Shown here in pieces: positions 1-10,615 of a DNA stretch of 64,000 nt (the first letter of the stretch is position 1; every line of letters begins with the position of its first letter). The stretch is from contig VWPU01009496.1 in the NCBI GenBank assembly GCA_013398955.1, forward strand, positions 1 through 64,000, written 5' to 3'. A program made the translations under genes and the position numbers. The notes below the pieces were generated by a model. It was not told where the DNA came from. It was given only the letters and a program-made list of their open reading frames with translations, and did no database searches. Source of the DNA: Callaeas wilsoni (taxonomy: Eukaryota; Chordata; Aves; Passeriformes; Callaeidae).

Positions 1-183
1 CCGCCCGCCCCGCGCGGCCCCCGGGAAATCCGGGATAGGCGGGCGGGAGCACCTGCTGCGCGTGGCTGCAGCGGCGCGGGCTCCGCGGGTGGCCGAGGGG
101 ACAGCATCCGAGCGGGGCCGGCCGGCGCGGGCCCGGGAGGCGGGTGTTCGCAGCGAGCTTCTCCCTTGCCGTGTCGAGAGCGC
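1..183. promoter_or_regulatory. CpG-island edge, probable promoter or first exon
   Basis: This block is very GC-rich and dense in CpG, in sharp contrast to the AT-rich sequence that follows. It contains GC-box-like motifs (GGGCGGG near 38-47, and CCGCCCGCCC at the very start) and an E-box-like CACCTG near 51. Such islands in birds usually mark promoters and first exons of genes. No convincing start codon in a long frame and no clear splice donor is visible on either strand, so the transcribed strand, the start site and the gene are not identifiable. The island is cut by the window edge, so most of it may lie to the left. It ends where a CR1 fragment begins. Confidence is good for a CpG island and low for any particular gene. 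Confidence 0.7.
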
Positions 184-523
184 GGATCACAGGATCAGTT
201 GGGTTGGAAAAGACGTCAGACATCGTTGAGTCCAGCCTACGACCGAACCATCACCTTGTCAGTTACACCATGGCACTAAGTGCCATGTCCAGTCTTTCTC
301 TACACACTTCCAGCGACGGTGACGGTGACTCCGCACTCTCCCCGGGCAGTCCATTCCAATGTCTACTCACTCCCTCTGAACAAATTCCCCCTAATGTCCA
401 ACCTAAGCCTCCCCTGGTGCAGTTTTAGACTTAAGACTGTTGTTCAGTCCCTAGTGCCCAAGAGAAGAGGCTGAACCTCACCTGGCTTCAACTTCTTTTC
501 CGGTATTTGCAGAGAGTGTCTGT
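184..523 (-). mobile_element. CR1 retrotransposon 3' fragment (antisense)
   Basis: Read on the minus strand this is the 3' end of a CR1 LINE. The plus strand opens with the typical inverted tail (a degraded form of ATCACAGAATC), followed by GGTTGGAAAAGAC, the TCCA..CC block, and the segment matching the CR1 C-terminal region and 3' UTR (TTCCAATG, CCTAAGCCTCCCCTGG, then GAGAAGAGGCTGA). It is heavily mutated and carries no usable frame; short frames across it are not genes. It directly abuts the CpG island and keeps an unusual number of CpG sites for an old repeat (for example around 312-345), which suggests it sat in unmethylated DNA. Subfamily not assigned. Confidence 0.8.
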
Positions 524-1075
524 CCAATAAAATATTGAGGTGTCCAATGCCCTACACCTTGTATCTGTGCTATGTAATGCTACCTAGGAAGGATCTTCTC
601 TCAGGAGCAATATCCTCTCTAACTTAAGGCACAGTCCGCTAAATCAATTTGCCGCATTAGGCGAAATTTTCCTTAAGTTGCCTTCACTATCTCCAGGACA
701 ACTTACCTGCTTTTAGAGGATAAGGGAGGCATGGCAGCAGGCACTATCTTTACCTTCGGGTCACTTACATTATTGCTTTTTATCTGTTGGAGTTGTAGCC
801 CTGCAGTTTTGCCACACTTTCTACTGCTTTATACAGCTGAAAACTTGAAGTGTACAGGCCAGAATATGTGTAATAAATAATAATAAAAAAATTTTAAAAG
901 TCTTCATGCCAAATATAGTTTGGGTCGCAGTCTGCAGAAAGCTGTCATCCAACGAAGGTATGTGCTGTCATATTTTCATCTTTTTAATTCTACCTTCCAA
1001 AAAAGACCCTAAATAAAGCCTGGAATTCCCCTGTTTGGAACTACAGATAAATATTTTTGCAAACAATTTCTGCAA
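524..1075. other. Unique sequence, no gene seen
   Basis: AT-rich unique sequence downstream of the CpG island. It holds short homopolymer runs and an AATAAA-rich patch near 870-895, but no repeat or open frame that I can recognise. It could be the first intron or the flank of whatever gene uses the island. Confidence 0.5.
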
Positions 1076-1187
1076 AATCATAGAATCACAGAATACCTGG
1101 GATGGATGTGACCCACAAGGATCGTCAAGCCTCTTGATCTGCTCAGGACAATAAGGACAACCAGAATCATACCATGTGCCTGACAGC
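1076..1187 (-). mobile_element. CR1 3'-end relic (antisense)
   Basis: The plus strand starts with AATCATAGAATCACAGAAT, the inverted CR1 tail repeat. It continues with ACCTGGGATGGA and GACCCACAAGGATCGTC, then CAGGACAA and ACCATGTGCCTGA. This is the pattern of a CR1 3' UTR read backwards, of the subfamily type with ACCCACAAGGATCATCGAGTCC. Only about 110 bp remain, with no coding part. 5' truncation of this kind is normal for CR1. Confidence 0.8.
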
Positions 1188-2719
1188 AGATAATGGCAAA
1201 TATAAGAGAACTATGGAATTGTCATCTTTCTTGAGCTTGTGTGTTGCCCACCAATGCTTAATCTTTCAAGCTAAATTTCAAGTACTTTTTTTTAACAGAG
1301 AACTAGGGATGTTGAAACCAGTAAATTCATGCAGGTTTTCACAAAGGTAACTGTTAAGGTAGCAGAAAGACAGCCAGAGTAGTGCCGCCACTGAAGAAAA
1401 AGCTACTTTCTGACGCATTTAGAGGCAACTAGAGACCATTCAAGAAGTATTTAAAGCATTAACTACACAAAAAGCTTTCAATTATAATTCTTATACTGTA
1501 ATGTGTGGGAGGAAAAAAAAAGAAAATAAAAAGAAAATAATAATCCAGTAGTGATTAAAAGGAGCCGTGAGAAAACAAGTACCATGTCTTATGGTGTTCA
1601 CCAGCACCAAAGCATATTCCTTATGAGAATCAGAGTAATAAGTCTTTCTAGCTCCTCTTCTAGGAATTACCTAGAATCATTCCTACAGGCAGGATCCATA
1701 AAAACAAAGAAACAAAAAACAAATAAACAAGAAAAGAAATGTACCCCAAATAAACAAACAAACACACACATGAAAAACAAACACACAAAAACCAAAACCA
1801 ACAAATCCACCCCCTTTTAGCTCATTTTTTTGTTTTCTTGTAAGCTGTTACTTTATATCCAAATAGTAATTTTTCCTTCACCAAACACACACTGCCTGAC
1901 AAAAGGGTTATGTTCTGGTGTAACATTGTCTGCCTCATCTCAAAATTATTCTTTTGCACTGCTGCCACTGTAGCCATCTTATTGCATGGGCAATAAGTGC
2001 TGGCAAACTTTTATGAAAGTGATGCAATTTATTGCAATTCTTTCATATTGCTTCAAACTCTAGAATTTGCCTGGGCTTGTGTTGTACAGAGCCACATACG
2101 GTGTGGTGAGCATTATTTGCTAGCTGCAACTTCTACTCCACATCTGTTTTTATCTCCAGTGTTTTTGGATTTGGGTGAATCTTGCAAGGTGTCCAGAGTG
2201 CAGAGTCTGCCTTCCATAAGCTTCAGTTTATGATGAGCAACAGAGTTTGACAACCTAACCAGGATTTGCCAGGCGAGGATAACACTGTAACCTCCAACCT
2301 CACTTCACTCAAAATTCACACTTCACTCTCCAACTTGTGAGTTTCTTAATGGCACCAAGTGGGAGCTGGGTATTCAGTCCTCATTCACAGCCATATTTTC
2401 ACTTCTTCCTTTGTCCTCCGAGGAAGCCACCTTTTGTTTTTCATGTATATACGTCTTTTTTTTTTTTTTAAATTTGGACAGTGTTACTCTTGTTTCATAT
2501 TATGACACGGATTCTGAGCAACAATATAACTTCTGTGCCATGTAAGAACATTCGGGAGTACACATTTCATCTGGACCAACCATAGGCTAGATCTGATATT
2601 GAATATACTCCTGTAGTTAGCATAAAGCGTATTCTGCAGTTCTGGAATAAAATCATTACCCGTTCAATTCTATTTCCTTGCTTGTTAGTTGGTGGTGTTT
2701 TCTGTTGTTTGTTTGGGGG
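1188..2719. repeat. Unique sequence with A- and A/C-rich tracts
   Basis: Mostly unrecognised AT-rich sequence. Low-complexity segments lie at about 1511-1545 (A-rich with G) and 1699-1812 (A/C-rich, units such as AAACAAAC and ACACACAC). They create the only frame here (1551-1820), whose lysine- and threonine-rich translation is a composition artefact. A T run lies at 2455-2471. No gene is visible. Confidence 0.5.
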
Positions 2720-2770
2720 NNNTTTTTTTTTTTTTTTTTTTTTTTTTGTTTTTTTTTTTTTTTTTTTTTG
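2720..2770. repeat. Three-N gap joined to a long poly-T tract
   Basis: Positions 2720-2722 are N. They are followed by 25 T (2723-2747), one G, then 21 T (2749-2769). The unknown bases sit exactly at the start of the homopolymer, so this is probably an assembly or base-calling failure and the true tract length is unreliable. The frame crossing it (F-rich translation) is not a gene. Confidence 0.9.
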
Positions 2771-5700
2771 AGGGGTAGTGTCGTTTTGGAGAATGTTTGC
2801 ACCAGATTAGCCCTTTGCTTTCTGTGGCTGCAGAGGTCTACCAGTACATGTTTGAAAGATGGATTTATTATACCATCAGAACAAACTCAGGCAACTGAGA
2901 AAAGCTACTTTGTGCAGAATATGTCTTACTTCTGACAACACTCAGCTCTTTTCCTCTTTGCAAACATCTTCCTGCTGATACAGAAAGAAGTGCTTTGTCC
3001 ATCGGCCTCTCCCTTTTACTTTGAGGTGGGGCTTTCAGCAGTTGTGTTGATTCACTTGGCACCTTCATAAATAAGTTTTAGCAGAACAAATTGTTCACAT
3101 GTCATCCAGAATCAGAGTCTGACAGTCTGTCTTGTTCACTGTCATGGCTCACATGGATCAGCATTGTACAAACGTGAATTTCAACACAGCAGAACTAGAA
3201 TTTCCACCAGGTAATTCCCGTATCCTGTATGACAGAATGTAAGGTAGAAAGTTCCATGATTTCATAACCTAACCCTTATATATTCGATTATATTTCCAGG
3301 CCTTCTTTTTCTAAGCTTTCAAAATGTGATACAAGCCAACACAGTAATTTCTTCACAAGCAAGCAGTGAATCTGGAGTAAGACAACTTTAAAATTTGTAA
3401 ACTAGGCAGTTTACATATCACATTGTAGCCAGGAAGTTATGAAATGTAGAATTCAGTGCTTCTACAGTAAAACTTGCAATTTACTGCAGTCAGGTGATGT
3501 TAGAGTTCTTTGTTTGTCCGAAACAACTAGATCTTACCAACACATTTGCTCCAGAAATCAAAAAAAATCTTTTGTTTGGTCATTAAGCTTATGTCACTGT
3601 CAAGATGTGAGGCTGTTAACATGATTAGTTAAAGGGACCATTTTTCACCATATAGTTCCAGCAAACTTGGCATCTATTTTGCCATTATTACTCTGTAATG
3701 GAAATCTATCTTTATTTAAGTTGTCAGCATTTATTTTGAGACTTCATTATTTTTGGACACACACACACGCACACACACAAGCACCAAATAAACAAAACTT
3801 CACAGCACAGTTCTTGTCCTGTGCTCTTCTATTATACAGAGCTCTTTAGTGATAGAAAGCACAGGACAGGCACTGTACTGCCTCCATGTTGGAGACACCT
3901 TCTTCTCCATGCTACAATGGAGGTGCTTATTCCTCCCTATCCAATTGTTTTCCACTAACTTATGCTTACCCAGGTTTAGGTTTGGTATACAGAAGAAATG
4001 AAGGAAAACAAAGCTCACGTATTTAAAAAATAAAAATATTTTTTAAAATGCAACTCACCAAATTTATTTGCATTGTCATGTTTTTTTTCAAGTCAAGTTC
4101 TTCTATTCTAAATTGTAGAGACGTGCTAAAGGAAAGCAATCAAACAAACAAAATGCACTTGGTTTTTTAGGCCAGGTGTCACAAATACCAGAGTTTGATA
4201 GCCAAAAGGTACCTCTATGCACCCCTTAACCCACTTTTGTCTTTATAGGATTTATTGTGATGATATTTAGACTTTAATTTCACCTTAGATAAACCCTGTT
4301 TTCCTTTAAGTGCTTTCTTTAAAATTTGTTTAGTATGCACAAAAAAAATTGTGCAAAGTAAAATTACAGTTTAATGCTGAAGCATACATAAGCTCTTCAG
4401 TTAAGATAATTACTTCTTTTAGGTGGGGAGATCAACAAAGAAAACCCAACAACTTACTTCTGCCATGGTAATATGACTGGCATTAGACTAAATAAAAATA
4501 GGTACACACTGAAGTAAAAGAGGGTATTCATGAGTTACCTTTTCCTTTCAAAATTGCAGTAATTATTATATAACAGTATTCTACCAGATTTCCCCTTACA
4601 CAGAAATTCAGAATATGTATATACACACACATATATAAATATCTAAACCAGCTATGCACTGGTTAAAAACACAGTTGAAGAAATATTACCAGGACATAAT
4701 CTTTAATCACCCTGAAGAGCAAGAAAATTTATGCAGAACTTTTTAGCCAACAGCACTGAAGTGTGTGAATGAAGTGGCAAAATGTCAAAAAACAAACAAA
4801 CAAAAGTATTAGAAACTCACAAAAATACATATTAGCAGTGTTTTATAATATATTATTGCTTTGAAAATATTATATAGGTTAAAAGGAAGAGCTAGTATGG
4901 CTTGACATTCAAATCTATGTGTGTCAGAAAGCCTTGAAACTGGACCCTGGGCTGAAACTGGACTGAAACTTGGAATTTTCAAGTCCTTTTCAATATAACA
5001 TATGGAATAATGTTTACTGGATTGTCACATAGGATGAAGAAACAAAGACTGAGATGTAAAGCCATTGAAAAATCCTACCATCGAAACACAGAACTGGAAA
5101 AATCTACTTGGGTGATCAAGACCAGTCTTCTGCCAGAAATGATGCAATGTACATGAGAAACTATAAATCCTGCATACTTTACAAGGCATGAAACACCTGA
5201 ACTCTATTGAAAACTAAATTAGCTTGTCAGGGAAAAAAAAAAACCCTAGCAGTTCAAACATGTTAATCTGCAAGCAATAATTTTGGGTATCCCCAAACAA
5301 AAAATGGGATCAGATTATATTTCCATTTTTTTTCATTTCCTTATTTCCACATAAGACCAAAATCACTTTATTGAGACTCCTCAAATGGGTAAAGCAGGTC
5401 AATTTTAAATTCAAATTCCAGACTCACAGCAGAATGCCAGGGATATATTTAGAACAATCGTGTTGTCAGTGAAAGCTTTGGAAGTCTAGCTAGGAAACTG
5501 AAGGGATGGTGCTCTGATCACAGGGAAAAAAAAGCAGTCTAGGATGCAACAGCTTAAAACCTCACACAGTTATCCATGGACATATTTTTAGTAACTGTAA
5601 GTCACTTAAAACAGTTTTCTTGAGCAACTGAAAATTACATGAATACCTTTCAGGCTTTGTGTTGTTTATTAAATGCAGAGTACGGGAGTTTGGTTAAATT

Positions 5701-6512
5701 AATAGCGCAGTGAACTTTCTCAGCTCTGAAGTTCAAACAACCAGAAACTTTCTACACCTAAATCTTCAGATTGGATTTACTGAACTCTGAGGTATGTGTG
5801 TATACCTGTTGCTGCACTAGCCACATTATTCCCTGTGGGATTTCTTTCTCCTGTAATCTTATAATTACTAAGGACTACTACATTAGTCACTTAACAGGTA
5901 ATTTTCTTACAAATATGTATCAGTAAGGCAGCCAAAAGGAACTTTCCGTTTCAACTGGTCCTGAGAACAAGCACTGTTCCCAATATTTCTAGGAGCATAT
6001 ATTAAGTGGTTAGACCAAGAGGCAAGCACCCAACACGCAGTTTATTATTCTGCTTTTAAGGGTTTTAGATTTTCAAAGCACTTGGGCAAAGCATACTTGG
6101 CCATTATTTGTGGGAGAGTCTACATCTCTGCTGTTTCCCATGCTAGACTCTGCATCTGAAGGTACGGATTTTGCTACCTCTGCTATGATGTACTGAAGTT
6201 TATCATACAGTTTAGTAACATGGTTACAGTACATTGGGAATTGGGTCTTTGTCCTGGACACTTGTGACTGCTCTGATAAGACTCAGAATGGACCTCGCTT
6301 GAATGGCTTCCTCACTTGTTGCTCTCCCTTCCCCTCTCCTTTCCACCTAAAGATAGAAAAATCAAGAAATTTACCAAAAGAGGGGTGACGTATCACAGGA
6401 AAACCTAAAATTCCTGCAAATGGATAAAAATCCCAAGGAATAAATGGCAGTACAGTAAACAGAGCTATGACAAACAAGAACCAGTAAGCCGCACCAGAGT
6501 ACGGTGGCACAC
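2771..6512. other. Unique AT-rich sequence with short microsatellites
   Basis: No gene or clear transposon recognised. A short (AC)n tract lies at about 3758-3780, and a TA/CA-rich stretch at about 4618-4645. Several small frames exist (for example 3800-4018 and 6283-6604 on the minus strand), but they lack splice context, family resemblance or biased composition. The end of this stretch meets the LTR at 6513. Confidence 0.45.
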
Positions 6513-7100
6513 CATCCTGGTTTCAGCTGGGATAGAGTTAATTGTTTTCTTGGTAGCTGGTACAGTGCTGTTTTGAATTCAGTATGAGAATAATGTTGAT
6601 GCACACTAATGTTTAAGTTGCTGAGAGGTATTTACCCAAAGTCAAGGACTTCTCAGTGTCTCATGTTTTGCCATGAGGAGGTGCACAAGAAGCTGTGAGG
6701 AGCATAGTCAGGACAGCTGACCCAGGGTGTCCAAAGGGATATTCCATACTCAGAACGGCATGCTCAGTGTATGAACTGGGGGAGCAGGCCAGGAGCTGCT
6801 GATCCCTGCTCAAGGATGGGCTGGGCATTGGTCAGCAGATGGTGAGCAATTGTTTTGCACATCACTTTTTTCTCTTGGGATTTATTCCTCTCTGTCTCCT
6901 TTTCATTACTATTATTATTGTTGTTGTTACTATCGCAATTATTATTATTATGTTTTAAATTGTTTCAATTATTAAACGGTTCTTATCTCAATGCGCGAGT
7001 TTTACTGTTTTTTCCTGTTTCTCCTCCCTAGCAGGGCAGGGCAGGGAAGTGAGCGAGAGTTATGTGGTACTTAGTTGCCCGCCGGGGTTAAGCCATGACA
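6513..7100 (-). mobile_element. Solo ERV long terminal repeat (antisense)
   Basis: Read on the minus strand the element begins TGTCATGGCTTAACCCCGGC at 7100 and ends with the complement of ATCCTGGTTTCAGCTGGGAT near 6513, matching the start and end of a common avian ERV LTR type. The last bases of its sense strand are decayed (CATCC on the plus strand instead of TGTCC). It contains the GCGAGAGTTATG...CTTAGTTGCCCGCC block and an internal ATT-rich microsatellite at 6907-6950. The flanks (CACAC left, TATAC right) are only a partial 5-bp match, so the target duplication is eroded. No gag, pol or env sequence adjoins it, so it is a solo LTR. It differs internally from the four plus-strand LTRs in the window although the first 20 bases are alike. 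Confidence 0.8.
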
Positions 7101-10100
7101 TATACACACACTAAAAAAAATCTGCATCCATCAACACTTCTCACTTATTACTCAAATGCCACCGACCCACTTACCTAAAGTTATTTTCTTGGAGTACTTG
7201 CATTACCTTGAAGCAGCCAGGCACTTTTCATTCCATTAACGCTTAAGACAGTGTTAGGAAAATCCAAGGGACTCAGTTTTTTTTAAAACTGATCACAGAC
7301 CTCATCAAGAAGTCTAAAACCTCCGACTCCAGATTCAAAGATTTTTTTTTTCACCTTGAACTCTCCTAGTACTTAAAGATCTTCTAAAGAGGAGAACTAG
7401 AATACTAATTTTATGCTGTTATGAGGTACCAACAGAATGACAACAATAATTACTCTGTAATTATTTTAATGTAACTCCTTAGGTAACAGAAAGGACTGCA
7501 GTGCTAGACAGCCAAAGATGAAACAGTGTTAGTTATGCTCTTACACAAAAGTAGGTCTCGTTATGTAAATCTTCCTTCTCCCTTTGACAGAAATACAGGT
7601 ATAGGTTTCTAGGTTAGTACTACACAATATTCGAACTCAAACATCAACACCATGTACAACATGAAATAAATAGGTTATTGACTAGATGATGAACAAGTAC
7701 TTTTTGAGATGTATCATTATATGTGCTTTGTCCATATTAACTGAATTTACTTCTACCTTCTTCTTCTGCAGCTGACCAGTTTCCAATTCCTTCCACACTA
7801 CAGAGTAACTGAAAAATTACTGTTGTACAAGAAAAAAAAAACCATCAAAAAAACACGACACAAAGCTACATGATGCTTTAATTTTTACAATCAAGTTACT
7901 GAATATTCACAGGTAGCCTATGGTTTCTAAAATCAACATTAAGAAAAACAATAATTAGCTCTGTTACACTTTTTTTTTCTTTTTTCTTTTTTTTTAAGAG
8001 AAACACGACCAAAAAAGTGGTCAGCTTCCAGCTCTGTACCACTACTGCTATTTAACAGACAGGCTTTATTTTACAAACTCGAAAAAGTGCTATTCAGTTC
8101 ATTCAGTTGCCATGCAGACAAAATCCTTCTGCTAGCCTTCACACACCACCTCTCACCTTTCTTTCCTTCATCTTCTCACCCCCAATAACGTCGTTCTCTC
8201 TGAGCTTGGACTGCCTTTAAGATGAACTGCCTTAAGCTGGGAATCATATACCTTGGCACATTCACAGCTGTGTACTATTTCTCAAAGTGAAGCGGGCTAA
8301 TTTCCTAAGTCTGTAACATCAAAGCACCATATTATCAAAAAGGACTGAATGTAATCCTTGATTACAGAATGGAGAAGTGAGAAAGAGGAGAAGTGATTCT
8401 ATCTTTTTACATCACTTCTTTTAGTTACATCTATTCCTCTTGCCATTGCTTTGAGTAGAAGTTCTCCTAAATGAGTTTAAATTACCATAAAAAAGTTTGG
8501 ATAGAAACACCCTTCAGGTTGCAATACAAAGATGCTTAGTTGCAACAAGGATTGTGCCTGAACCTATCCACTGTCCATGTCCCAGGGGAGTGAAGAAATG
8601 CAGGATCTCATAATATTGTTTATTTTTCAGTCTATCAAAATCACTTTTCATGTATATATTTTATATGTTTCATGAAGACATTAAAGAAGTATTTAGAAAC
8701 AAATGATTCATCATCAAGTATTGACATGGGCATCTATAAGTTCTGGTCAAGAAATTTAAGGTTCAAAAAATAGCAACTTTCAAAGTAGCAACAGTGTAAA
8801 CTACATTATAACGCTTCTTGTGGTAGTGCAGTGGGAATCAAATATTTTGTGGAAAGAGTGTTCACCAAATTGCATTCTTCTTATATAAATTTAATGCTAG
8901 GCTAATATTCTGTCTTGTAGAAATCATTAGACATCAGAAAAGGAGCAGCTGTGCTTTTCAAGTAGAGACTTATCTCTTTGGGTTACATCTGTATCTGTTT
9001 ACACATCTTACATTTTTATAGCCTACAGAGCAAAAAACTAGAATGAATGTTAGAACTTCTTATTTTATGACTGACTGACTACTGGGTGCTTATAGAGCAT
9101 GTGGATTCTTAGCCAATTTGTTTAATTTTGAATTTTGAATGTTCTCCTTTTTTTAAAATGGTATAACACATTTAGTAACTAAAAAAAAAAAACAAAAAAA
9201 CACCCAAGGAACAGAAATACAAGAATGATATTCAGTGAGGTGTTATCAAAAAATGAATTATCAGCTTTGTGCATCCCGTATTTGTATAAATACATATAGG
9301 TATAGGCATTTGGAGCAACATACAAAATAAGTAGTCACATGCAGGTGTACTATTCCCCACTTCTTTCTTCCAGAGCCACTTTACAGGTGTTGTGAGACTA
9401 GGACTGCTTGCAGTGTAGTGCTCAGAAATAATCTGGAAGCACCATATGTAACTGTTGAATTTGGGACAACCTGACAACCTTCTTAAAACTTGACTCCATT
9501 CAAAACAGCTATTGGAATAATGATTTTAAAGCAACAAAGTGTAATATAGATTTAGTTAGTTACATTTTGATGACAGTTTCAATTATTTTCTGCTCACAAC
9601 AGCCAAACCTTGGAATAATGGCCTATAACCCCTTCCCTACAGTAGTCATGGTTGTCATAAAAAGGAAAGACTTTTTACTTAACTATAGTCAGCTAAAGGT
9701 TGGGCATCTCAGACTAATCTGGCTTAAAATCTAACAAAGTACATTTCTCAGTCTTTCACAAGTAGCTGATAATCAATATCCTTCAGGCAGGATTCCCTAA
9801 TTTTAACCACCCAGGTGTGTATTAGCTGCTCTGCCTACACTAGACAAGCTCTTTCCATTGTAAATGAAAAGACATGAGTATCTCCAAGTAGCAATTCATC
9901 CTGCTTGTTTTTATGGTGGAAAGAATTGCCCTCCAGATGTGCCCACCATATCTTAATTAGAGCTTGAAACAGATAAATAGCACATAAAAGCTTTAGACAT
10001 CTCTTAATCAGGCAGTTATGATGTGTTTTCCTATTCCTTTACTCATCTTCTTGCAATGCAAAGCAGCAAAATAAGAAAGCAGATGTGCCTTATGGTGCAG

Positions 10101-10509
10101 GTCTTTCTAGAATGTGTTAGAAGGCCATTTACTTTGATTACAGGCGAGCATTGAATGCAATTTACCTTTAACTGTAGCTCTGTTCTCTTGTAAGAGCAAG
10201 TAAATTCAAAATATATTCATCCTCTTTAGCCTCTAAACTCTTGCTCTTTTTTACCAAAGGTCTTCCAGCAAGCCTTACTAATCTCATCCCTTGACCTCAA
10301 CAATGACCTCAACAACCTCAATCCTTTTTGACCTCCTCAAAAAGTTGTTTTTCAGAGTTCAAGAGTTTTGTCAATCAGCTACTGTCATTTTGTTTTCCAC
10401 ACCAGGTTGCCTTTAGCTAAAGCTATATCTCACTGTAGTCCTGAGACCTTAATTATTAGAATGCTCCTGGCTGCAGCTCATCTAGTTAATTTTTCCATTG
10501 CACTTAAAC

Positions 10510-10615
10510 AAAGTATGGTTTGGGTTTTGGTTTGGTTTTTATTTTTGTTGTTGCTGTTTTGGTTTGTGGTTCTTGGGGGTTTTTTGTTGGTTTGGCGGGG
10601 GTTTTTTTGTGTAGG
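10510..10615. repeat. T/G-rich low-complexity tract
   Basis: Runs of T interrupted by G (units like GGTTTT and TTGTTG). The frame 10368-10634 owes its F-, V- and L-rich translation to this composition and is not a gene. Confidence 0.75.

Noticed and set aside
144..474. Frames starting at 144 and 280 next to the CpG island
   Set aside because: They run through an antisense CR1 3' end. The translations reflect repeat sequence, and no splice or start context supports them.
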